Below are positions 1 through 5,053 of a stretch of DNA of 5,512 nt, piece by piece. A program made the position numbers and the translations under genes. The stretch is from Spirochaetales bacterium. Lineage in GTDB: Bacteria > Spirochaetota > Spirochaetia > DTKZ01. The notes beneath the pieces are model-generated. The model worked only from the letters and a program-made list of their open reading frames with translations. It ran no database searches and was not told the DNA's origin. The stretch is taken from the NCBI GenBank assembly GCA_031266855.1, contig JAISAF010000004.1:1-5512 (forward strand). The letters are read 5' to 3'. Every line of letters begins with the position of its first letter. Position 1 is the first letter of the stretch.

Positions 1-1449
1 CAATTCGCGCCGGCCTCCGCGACAAGGACCAGGCCGGGAACAAAGCCGCTGGATGAGTTCCCCGCCATACAGCCGGAAGCAGCGCAAGCCGGAAAACCGG
101 AGAAAGTCCAGGCCGTGGAAGAGGCCGAAGCGGTAGAAGAGGCTGAAGCCGTTGAGGAAGTCCAGGAAGCCGAAGCTGTTGAAGAAGCGGAGGCGGTAGA
201 AGAGGCCGAAGCCGTTGAGGAAGTCCAGGAAGCCGAAGCCGTGGAAGAAGCTGAGGCCGTGGAAGAGACCGGGGCCGTAGACGAGGTTCAGGAAGCTGAA
301 ACCGCGGAAGAAGCGGAAGCCGTGGAAGAGGCGGGGGCCGTAGACGAGGTTCAGGAAGCCGAAACCGCGGAAGAAGCTGAGGCTGTGGAAGCGGCTGAGG
401 CCGTAGACGAAGTCCAGGAAGCTGAAACCGTTGAAGAAGCCGAAGCCGTGGAAGAGGCTGGGGCCGTAGACGATGTTCAGGAAGCCGAAGAGAGCGCGGA
501 CGAGGAAGCGCTTGAAGAACTGGAAGAACTTGAGGAAGAACCCGAAGCTCCCGATGCCGAAGATGAAGATACCGGCGACAGCGATGAGGCCGAGGCGCTC
601 CTTGAAGATTTAAGCCCCCACGCGGCTGTTTTTTCTGAAAATACCTACGCCAGCCTGAAAGCGGCGCAGCAGGCAGGGCCATCCGCCCTGAAAGCCAGCG
701 GAACATATAATATTACCCAGCTTTCAAAAGCCGGGAAAATTTCTTTTATTGATATGAGCGCCCCGGTGAATGATGCGGCGGAAAGCGAATTCGTCCCGCG
801 GGAAGAAACTCCCGCCACGCGCGGCGAAACGGAGATAACGACAACCGTCCGCAGCGATTGGGGCATTGACGACCTTTTCAGCGATTTGGATGTTGATTTG
901 GGACAAATCGTGGAAGAAGAAGGGGCCGGCCAGACACCCGAAGAGGATTCCCATAAGGATGACACAACGAAAATAGTTATAACGCCGGATGGTTTTTTCC
1001 AGTATGATTCCTTCCTGAAAAATTTCCGTGCGGATGACACGGGAATCACAAAATCCCTTATGGCAATATCCCGGGCCTTCCCCTCTTCATTTTTCTGCGC
1101 GCTTATGAGTACCGAAGCAAATGACCTGTGCCTGAAATATCAAATAGGGCTTCTGGATCATAAGGCAAAAAATTACAAACTCCCTTTTCTGGATCATATA
1201 TCCGAAGCACTCCATACCACAGGAAAAGCCGTTGTTATACAGTGGCCCATAAAGAGAATCAGCGAATTCAAGGAACTGATTCCAGCAACGGATCAAACCT
1301 CGGGATTTTTCCCATTATTTATTCCTGTTGTGTGGAAAACCGACAAATCTTTTCTCCTTATGTGTGTCGCCTCAATGCCCACCGCGGCCAGCCTTGGCGG
1401 CGCGCTGAAAAGTATCAAAACCTCCCACTCCTCGGCATTCCTGTTTTAA
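1..1449 (+). CDS. Acidic repeat protein of unknown function, 5' end outside the window
   Basis: The reading frame is open from base 1 to the TAA at 1447-1449, giving 482 visible residues. The true start lies upstream; the GTG at 115 is an ordinary valine codon inside the repeats. Visible residues 1-38 form a Pro/Ala-rich linker. Residues 39-164 are six 21-residue units of the form VEEAEA-VEEAxA-VxEVQEAEx. Residues 165-205 are a highly acidic Glu/Asp segment. Residues 206-320 look like a low-complexity linker. From about residue 322 to the end lies a mixed, globular-looking domain beginning near KIVITPDGFFQYDSF, with hydrophobic strand-like stretches such as AVVIQWPI and LFIPVVW. I do not recognise this domain. 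A GAF-like alpha/beta fold is a guess from the strand and helix pattern. No signal peptide or membrane segment is visible in this part. Coding is supported by repeat units that differ mainly at synonymous positions. No intrinsic terminator with a T-tract follows. Confidence 0.85.
   Translation, partial: QFAPASATRTRPGTKPLDEFPAIQPEAAQAGKPEKVQAVEEAEAVEEAEAVEEVQEAEAVEEAEAVEEAEAVEEVQEAEAVEEAEAVEETGAVDEVQEAETAEEAEAVEEAGAVDEVQEAETAEEAEAVEAAEAVDEVQEAETVEEAEAVEEAGAVDDVQEAEESADEEALEELEELEEEPEAPDAEDEDTGDSDEAEALLEDLSPHAAVFSENTYASLKAAQQAGPSALKASGTYNITQLSKAGKISFIDMSAPVNDAAESEFVPREETPATRGETEITTTVRSDWGIDDLFSDLDVDLGQIVEEEGAGQTPEEDSHKDDTTKIVITPDGFFQYDSFLKNFRADDTGITKSLMAISRAFPSSFFCALMSTEANDLCLKYQIGLLDHKAKNYKLPFLDHISEALHTTGKAVVIQWPIKRISEFKELIPATDQTSGFFPLFIPVVWKTDKSFLLMCVASMPTAASLGGALKSIKTSHSSAFLF
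115..492 (+). repeat. Six tandem 63-bp coding repeats (21-residue acidic units)
   Basis: Unit borders are 115-177, 178-240, 241-303, 304-366, 367-429 and 430-492. Each encodes two six-residue blocks (VEEAEA-like) and one nine-residue block (VxEVQEAEx). Units 1 and 2 encode identical peptides but differ at six synonymous positions. Units 3-6 carry TGA, AGA or AEA in the second block and VDEVQEAET-like third blocks. The length is a multiple of three, so gain or loss of units would keep the frame. The encoded segment is strongly negative and probably helical or extended. Confidence 0.95.
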
Positions 1450-1487
1450 GGAAAACGCTGAAAAACTCTTAAGCGTATAATTTTTCA

Positions 1488-1573
1488 TTTGGGCGCAAAA
1501 AATGCGCCCAAAGACGGTCGCTTTCCGAGATGAAGTTTATTATATGGGCGCTCACGCGCCCGCGGAATGCGCC
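1488..1573 (-). repeat. Structured intergenic repeat, copy A
   Basis: Read on the minus strand, this 86-bp stretch aligns with 4461-4552 on the plus strand. Shared blocks in order are GGCGCATTCC, a GC-rich hairpin, TATAATAAA, CTTCAT, TCGGAAAGCGAC, GTCTT and GGCGCATTTTTT. Hairpin 1 is GGGCGC/GCGCCC (1546-1551 with 1556-1561, four-base loop). Hairpin 2 is a perfect 10-bp stem with a five-base A/T loop (1488-1497 with 1503-1512). It sits between the acidic repeat gene and the promoter of the MaoC-like gene. Neither side of hairpin 2 is followed by a T-run, so it is not a standard intrinsic terminator. Its function is unknown: it may be a mobile palindromic element, a regulatory site or a structured RNA. 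Confidence 0.8.
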
Positions 1574-1627
1574 GAAACATGAAGATAAAAACTCCTATGC
1601 GGTTATCCCTGTCAGGCAAGTTTTTGT

Positions 1628-1657
1628 TTGACATCCTCCGCGCGCCGGGGATAAAAT
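1628..1657 (+). promoter_or_regulatory. Sigma-70-type promoter for the MaoC-like gene
   Basis: TTGACA at 1628-1633 matches the -35 consensus exactly. TAAAAT at 1652-1657 matches five of six -10 bases, and the spacer is 18 bp. Transcription would start near 1664, leaving a leader of about 23 nt that contains the ribosome binding site. It lies inside the 5' extension of the open frame, which argues that translation does not begin upstream at 1567. Confidence 0.6.
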
Positions 1658-1672
1658 GGAAAGCCACACTAC

Positions 1673-1679
1673 AGGAGGT
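1673..1679 (+). promoter_or_regulatory. Strong ribosome binding site that fixes the GTG start
   Basis: AGGAGGT lies 7 nt before the GTG at 1687. It decides the start in favour of GTG over the in-frame ATG at 1567, which would add 40 residues unlike the MaoC family and overlap the promoter. Confidence 0.85.
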
Positions 1680-1686
1680 ACGGACC

Positions 1687-2142
1687 GTGAGTAAATATCT
1701 TGATGAATATGTAATCGGCGAGAAGTATGTTACGCCGGGAAGAACCATTACCGAAACCGATGTCGTACTGTTCGCGGGCATGACCGGCGACTACGCGCGG
1801 GTTCATACAAACGAAAACGAAATGAAAAAAAGCCAGTTCGGTACACGCATAGCGCACGGGCTTTTGGGACTGGCTATTGCCCACGGCCTGTTTTTCCGGC
1901 TGGACCTTATTTCCACAACGGCAATCGCTTTCGCGGGTATTGAAGACTGGAAATTCCTTTCCCCGGTTTTTTTCGGGAATACCATACACTGCGTTATTGA
2001 AGTCGCGGATGTCATTTTCAGTAAAAGTAAACCGGACAGGGGAATATTAAAACTTAAGTTTGAGGTTTTTAACGAAGATACCGGAAAAATCGCCCAGGCT
2101 GGTATTAAAAGCCTTATGATGATGCGAAAACCCGCGGCGTGA
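1687..2142 (+). CDS. MaoC-like (R)-specific enoyl-CoA hydratase
   Basis: The protein has 151 residues from the GTG start, the usual length for a single-domain MaoC/PhaJ-type hydratase. It should fold as a hot dog and act as a dimer in the cytoplasm, adding water to or removing it from a trans-2-enoyl-CoA. The hydratase signature is visible: an N-terminal PGRTITETDVVLFAGMTGDY, then H40. Asp35 and His40 have the D-x4-H spacing of the catalytic pair, followed by FGTRIAHGLLGLAIA (51-65), the conserved helix region of the family. The C-terminal strands contain FEVFNEDTGKIAQAG, as expected. The gene is alone on its strand, with its own promoter and ribosome binding site, and converges on the CoA-transferase gene. 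The substrate is not shown. Related MaoC proteins act on crotonyl-, itaconyl- or mesaconyl-CoA, or on polyhydroxyalkanoate intermediates. The family assignment is firm and the specific reaction is open. Confidence 0.93.
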   Translation: MSKYLDEYVIGEKYVTPGRTITETDVVLFAGMTGDYARVHTNENEMKKSQFGTRIAHGLLGLAIAHGLFFRLDLISTTAIAFAGIEDWKFLSPVFFGNTIHCVIEVADVIFSKSKPDRGILKLKFEVFNEDTGKIAQAGIKSLMMMRKPAA

Positions 2143-2166
2143 TCGAAATCCGCAGCCTGAACCACG

Positions 2167-2273
2167 GAATTTTTTAACCGCGAAGTCGAAGAATGGCAAG
2201 GGCGAAGAAGCAAAGAAAGAAGGTCAAAAAAGACCTAAAGAGCAAAAACTTCTTCCGCTTCGCGGTAAAATTC
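2167..2273. repeat. 107-bp imperfect inverted repeat with ACCGCGAAG arms
   Basis: The left arm (2167-2193) and right arm (2250-2273) are complementary over GAATTTT, ACCGCGAAG and GAAGAA blocks. They are separated by a three-base insertion and a two-base mismatch. Between the arms lies a purine-rich direct-repeat-like stretch (AAG/GAAG motifs) and a small hairpin AGGTC-A6-GACCT at 2221-2236. It begins 25 bp after the MaoC-like gene. It could fold into a long 3' hairpin on that transcript, but no T-run follows, so intrinsic termination is not supported. A third copy of one arm occurs at 2805-2829, which points to a dispersed repeat family. Confidence 0.75.
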
Positions 2274-2349
2274 TAACAGGTTGTTATTTAGTACTTACAC
2301 GGTACTATTTATACGCCGTGGTAACGGCTTTAGAGTCCAATTGTCAGAT

Positions 2350-2672
2350 TTAATCCCACATGTCAATATTCCACGTATAATAACCGATTGTTTTCCTGCC
2401 GCAAAGCATGATCACTTTTCCATCGGCGTCCCGTGCGTTATTTTTCTTTTCACCGCATCCGAGGACGAATACCCCAAACGCAGGGCAGGCAAGGGCCTTT
2501 TTCTTTTTTGATTCGATATATTTGTATTGTGATTTCATCCGAACAAGTTTATCATCATGAAATACGCGGATACCGTCCACCTCAACCTGCCATCCGTTAT
2601 GCTCAAGTTATGCTCAATAACTTCAATTTTAATAGAGCGGTTCGGCAAACCACACAGCTTCGGGAATAGTTC
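2350..2672 (-). pseudogene. Frameshifted remnant of an unrecognised gene
   Basis: On the minus strand one frame is open from 2672 down to the duplication (peptide ending RSIKIEVIEHN). A second frame is open from 2607 to the TAA at 2352-2350 (beginning GWQVEVDGIRVFHDDKLVR after the shared segment). An 11-bp tandem duplication at 2596-2617 lies exactly at the junction. Removing one copy joins the two frames into about 100 residues with no stop, with a protein-like mix of residues (for example KSQYKYIESKKKKALACPAF and TIGYYTWNIDMWD). A TAG at 2675-2673 closes the upstream frame. No credible start or ribosome binding site is seen there, so this is probably the 3' end of a truncated gene. A short ORF from the GTG at 2580 (76 residues) is the alternative. 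I do not recognise the family. Confidence 0.45.
2596..2617. repeat. Perfect 11-bp tandem duplication
   Basis: GTTATGCTCAA occurs at 2596-2606 and again, identically, at 2607-2617. Eleven bases shift the reading frame, so the duplication separates the two halves of the minus-strand remnant described at 2350-2672. Confidence 0.95.
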
Positions 2673-2675
2673 CTA

Positions 2676-2720
2676 TATAAAAATGGCGGGATTTGTCGCC
2701 ATTTTGCGGCAAATCCCGCC
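2676..2720 (-). terminator. Intrinsic terminator of the CoA-transferase gene
   Basis: On the minus strand, GGCGGGATTTG (2720-2710) pairs perfectly over 11 bp with CAAATCCCGCC (2695-2685). The loop can pair further by a few bases. The stem is followed at once by ATTTTTATAT. It lies about 120 nt after the stop codon of the CoA-transferase gene and is correctly oriented for it. A second, overlapping 9-bp hairpin (2680-2688 with 2697-2705) shares four bases with this stem and cannot form at the same time. Confidence 0.75.
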
Positions 2721-2758
2721 AGACTTGCAAGAAAACCGGAAGGTTACCGGACAAGTCT
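2721..2758. repeat. Short inverted repeat next to the terminator
   Basis: AGACTTG (2721-2727) pairs with CAAGTCT (2752-2758), with a small inner hairpin AACC-GGAA-GGTT at 2734-2745. It directly abuts the terminator stem and would be transcribed just before it in the CoA-transferase mRNA. It may be a 3'-end structure or a repeat fragment. Confidence 0.4.
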
Positions 2759-2804
2759 AATGACAAAAAAAATCCTTCAAGACCTGCCCCGTCAAATCCC
2801 GGAC

Positions 2805-2829
2805 TTCTTCCGGCTTCGCGGTAATTCCC
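2805..2829 (-). repeat. Solo arm of the ACCGCGAAG repeat family
   Basis: TTCTTCCGGCTTCGCGGTAA at 2805-2824, followed by a TTCCC extension, closely matches the right arm of the inverted repeat at 2250-2273, with one extra G and two fewer A. It starts 11 bp after the CoA-transferase stop codon and has no partner arm nearby. The arm is thus found 3' of both convergent genes. Confidence 0.65.
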
Positions 2830-2839
2830 TTCGCCGCCG

Positions 2840-4411
2840 CTACAGGCCCTCCTGTTTCCACGCCTGTCCGCCAGACAGATCCATCGGCTGATCAAGAAAA
2901 ATCCTCTCATCCATAAGCGCCGGCGCCCCGTCTATACGCGGACGGAATTCCATCTGATCAAGAATATCCTTTTCCAAATCCACGCCAGGGGCAATTTCCG
3001 TCAAAGTAAACCCCTCCGGCCGCAACGCGAAAACCGCCCGCTCAGTAACATAAAGGATTTCCTGCCCCCGCCGCCGGGCCACATCCGCGTTAAACGTAAT
3101 CTGCTCAACAGCAGGAACAAATTTTTTGAACTTACCCTCCCGCGCGATACGCAGCCTCCCATTTTCACAAACGATATTCACACCCCCCGCGGTAAAAGTC
3201 CCGCAGAAAGTAACCTTACGCGTATTCTGACTAATATCAACAAACCCGCCCGCCCCGGTAACGGACGCGCCAAACCGGCTCACATTCAGATTCCCCTTCG
3301 CGTCAGCCTGCGCCATACCCAGAAACGCCATATCAAGACCCCCGCCATGAAAAAAATCAAACTGCGACGGAGCATCGATCAACGCATCAGGATTCAGGCA
3401 CGCCCCAAAAATATCCCCCTTCGCCGGAATACCCCCAATAAGACCCTGCTCAATACAAAACGTAAACTTCCCAATCAAACCCTCTTCCGCCGCGATATTC
3501 GCGACCCCATCCGCGATACCAAAACCCAGATTAACAATCGCCCCCGGACGCAGCTCCATCGCCGCCCTCCGCGCAATCCATTTACGCGCCCCAAACTCAA
3601 GAGGCGGCATCCCATCCAGCGGAATCCTGTACCTGCCGGAGAACCCAATATTGTTTTCCCCCTCACAGGTTTGCCACTGACCCGGATTCACAACAACAGC
3701 CGACACCAGAAAACCAGGAATCTGCACACTACGCGCCTCTAACTCCCCCGCCCGGACAACCCGCTTCACCTGAGCAATAACAATACCCCCGCTATTATAA
3801 GCCGCCTGAGCCGTAGCAAGCATCTCCAGATTAGACGGCTCATTCTCCATCGTAATATTCCCCGCCGTATCAGCAATCGAACCCTGAATAACCGCCACAT
3901 CAATAGGAAAAGCCTTATACAGCAAAAGCTCCTCGCCCTCAATATGAACAAGCTCAACAATACTATCCCGCGCCGACGCATTCAAACGCCCCCCCTCAAC
4001 CCGCGGATCAGCAAACGTCCCAATCCCGACACGCGTCAAAAGCCCAATGCGCCCCGCCGCGATCTCCCGCATCAAAAGCGACAAAACCCCCTGCGGAAGC
4101 GTATACGCCTCAATCACGTTCTCCACAGCCATCCGCGACAAAGCCGGCGACCAGCCCCAGTGACCACCCAGCGACCTGCGAATCATACCCCCATGAGCGA
4201 ACCTGCTCAGCCCCCGCTCCCCCCGGTTCCCCGTCCCACTCACATGCACAAGCCACATATTTCCCGGCGACCCCGACTCCAGAAAACGCCCCTCAATACC
4301 CTCCAGCACATAATCAGCATCCAGAACCCCGCCCCCATGCCCCGTAATACAAATAGTAGCCGAATCCTTAATAAGAGCCGCCGCCCGCTCACGCGTCATA
4401 ATCTTGTTCAT
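2840..4411 (-). CDS. Family I acyl-CoA:acetate/propionate CoA-transferase (Pct/YdiF type)
   Basis: This complete cytoplasmic enzyme of 523 residues moves coenzyme A between short carboxylates such as acetate, propionate or lactate through a glutamyl-CoA thioester. It is a fused alpha-beta form with two CoA-transferase domains in one chain, about 1-260 and 270-523. The length agrees with clostridial propionate CoA-transferase and E. coli YdiF. Family stretches that can be seen are FAHGGMIRRS-GGHW (71-84), VGIGTFADPR (128-137), VNLGFGIADGVA (293-304), FGASVTGAGGF (380-390) and FCGTFTAGG (402-410). Glu321, in IEQGLIGG, is the expected catalytic glutamate. The ATG at 4411 has AGAGA at 4419-4423, 7 nt upstream; the ATG four codons later lacks such a site. 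It is monocistronic here, ends in its own terminator (2676-2720) and converges on the MaoC-like gene. The family is clear, and the preferred acid cannot be read from the sequence. Confidence 0.95.
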   Translation of the reverse strand: MNKIMTRERAAALIKDSATICITGHGGGVLDADYVLEGIEGRFLESGSPGNMWLVHVSGTGNRGERGLSRFAHGGMIRRSLGGHWGWSPALSRMAVENVIEAYTLPQGVLSLLMREIAAGRIGLLTRVGIGTFADPRVEGGRLNASARDSIVELVHIEGEELLLYKAFPIDVAVIQGSIADTAGNITMENEPSNLEMLATAQAAYNSGGIVIAQVKRVVRAGELEARSVQIPGFLVSAVVVNPGQWQTCEGENNIGFSGRYRIPLDGMPPLEFGARKWIARRAAMELRPGAIVNLGFGIADGVANIAAEEGLIGKFTFCIEQGLIGGIPAKGDIFGACLNPDALIDAPSQFDFFHGGGLDMAFLGMAQADAKGNLNVSRFGASVTGAGGFVDISQNTRKVTFCGTFTAGGVNIVCENGRLRIAREGKFKKFVPAVEQITFNADVARRRGQEILYVTERAVFALRPEGFTLTEIAPGVDLEKDILDQMEFRPRIDGAPALMDERIFLDQPMDLSGGQAWKQEGL

Positions 4412-4460
4412 AACATATTCTCTAACACAGGCGCTGGAAACTGGTCAATAGAGAGAGAAG

Positions 4461-4552
4461 GGCGCATTCCGGGGCCGCGGGTAGCGGCCACTATAATAAA
4501 ACTTCATATCGGAAAGCGACTGTCTTCAGGCGCATTTTTTTTGTCCGAAGAC
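4461..4552 (+). repeat. Structured intergenic repeat, copy B
   Basis: This is the plus-strand partner of copy A at 1488-1573. Hairpin 1 is GGCCGC/GCGGCC (4473-4478 with 4484-4489). It sits at the same place as in copy A but uses a different stem sequence. TATAATAAA follows at 4492-4500, then TCGGAAAGCGAC at 4509-4520. Hairpin 2 is GTCTTC/GAAGAC (4522-4527 with 4547-4552), with a T-rich loop. Copy B begins 50 bp upstream of the CoA-transferase start and points away from that gene, as copy A points away from the MaoC-like gene. Confidence 0.8.
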
Positions 4553-4566
4553 GAACAAAAAAAACC

Positions 4567-4633
4567 GGGCTATCCGCTCCAAGTCCTCGGAAAGCGCCGA
4601 TGCGCTTTCCTGTGGGCTTTCCGCTCCTATCCC
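4567..4633 (+). repeat. Composite repeat: direct repeats flanking a perfect hairpin
   Basis: GGGCTATCCGCTCCAAGTCC (4567-4586) and GGGCTTTCCGCTCCTATCCC (4614-4633) match at 16 of 20 positions. Between them is a perfect 9-bp hairpin, GGAAAGCGC-CGAT-GCGCTTTCC (4589-4610). The hairpin's TCGGAAAGCG is also the most conserved block of repeats A and B. From memory, similar pyrimidine-rich GGGCT-TCCGCTCC elements are scattered in some Bacteroidetes and spirochaete genomes, but I could not check this. Confidence 0.65.
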
Positions 4634-4673
4634 TTGCGCGCGCCCCAGCGGCTAAGCAGGACCATCAAAGCAG

Positions 4674-4751
4674 ACCCGCGATTTTGCCAGGGCAAAATCT
4701 CGGCCGCCGTGAGTTATACGCACGAAATTGCAAATCAATTTCGTGACCTGG
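4674..4751 (+). repeat. Two-hairpin repeat module, copy 1
   Basis: The order is ACCC, hairpin GATTTTGCC/GGCAAAATC (4680-4688 with 4691-4699), a GGCCGCCGTGAG spacer, GTTATACGC (4713-4721), hairpin CACGAAATTG/CAATTTCGTG (4721-4730 with 4736-4745) and CCTGG. Both stems are perfect. The same order of parts is found again at 4851-4931. Confidence 0.75.
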
Positions 4752-4850
4752 TACAAAAGCCACAAGCGTAACGGTCGCCTGGTAGCGTGGTGGCGGCAGC
4801 CGGTTGGTGATAAAGACGTGCACTCCGCTTACGCTCCGCGCATGGTGGCA

Positions 4851-4931
4851 ACCCACGCAATTTTGCGGGAGCAAAATTGCCTCCGCCCGGTTATACGCGC
4901 ATAATTGCCTTCGGCAATTATGCGCCCCTGG
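4851..4931 (+). repeat. Two-hairpin repeat module, copy 2
   Basis: The order is ACCC, hairpin GCAATTTTGC/GCAAAATTGC (4857-4866 with 4871-4880, loop GGGA), CTCCGCCCG, GTTATACGC (4890-4898), hairpin GCGCATAATTGCC/GGCAATTATGCGC (4897-4909 with 4913-4925, loop TTC) and CCTGG. Stem bases differ from copy 1, yet every stem pairs perfectly. The 99 bp between the copies (4752-4850) hold no gene I can support. Confidence 0.75.
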
Positions 4932-4954
4932 AATTGCCTTGGGTAATTCCGGGG
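4925..4954. repeat. Imperfect palindrome following module copy 2
   Basis: CCCC (4925-4928) and GGAATT (4930-4935) pair with AATTCC (4945-4950) and GGGG (4951-4954). A short CC/GG pair lies in the centre. It overlaps the end of module copy 2 by a few bases and extends the palindrome cluster. On the plus strand it is not followed directly by a T-run; the nearest T6 run is at 4987-4992. Confidence 0.55.
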
Positions 4955-4981
4955 GCCTGTTTCTGATCTGCCGCTCGCTCC

Positions 4982-5010
4982 TTGCGTTTTTTGCTTTTCC
5001 GTGTTATTAT
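4982..5010 (+). promoter_or_regulatory. Candidate promoter of the lipoprotein gene
   Basis: TTGCGT (4982-4987) and TATTAT (5005-5010) are separated by 17 bp and lie in the only T/A-rich stretch before the gene. The -10 matches five of six consensus bases and the -35 only three. GATAAT at 5016-5021, with TTGCTT at 4991-4996 and a 19-bp spacer, is an alternative. Confidence 0.35.
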
Positions 5011-5053
5011 TTTTCGATAATTTTCGGGAGAGCGGCGGGGGTGTGTGAAGGGT

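Noticed and set aside
645..1049. Minus-strand open frame (134 codons) opposite the acidic repeat gene
   Set aside because: The plus strand is continuous coding sequence with repeat-level constraint. The minus frame shows no motif and no start signals.
1488..1512. Perfect 10-bp hairpin as the intrinsic terminator of the acidic repeat gene
   Set aside because: No T-run follows the stem on either strand. The hairpin is better explained as part of repeat copy A, whose partner copy B keeps an equivalent hairpin.
1567..1686. In-frame ATG at 1567 as the start of the MaoC-like gene
   Set aside because: The extra 40 residues do not resemble the family and overlap the promoter and repeat copy A. An ideal ribosome binding site precedes the GTG at 1687.
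3944..4771. Long plus-strand open frame (275 codons) antisense to the CoA-transferase start
   Set aside because: Its product is Arg/Pro/Asn-rich with no family motif, and most of it lies opposite the well-supported CoA-transferase coding frame. The rest runs through the palindromic repeats. It is a mirror of the minus-strand codon use.
4461..4954. CRISPR array
   Set aside because: The repeated units are few, diverged and self-complementary, with irregular spacing. There are no uniform repeats, no uniform spacers and no cas genes.
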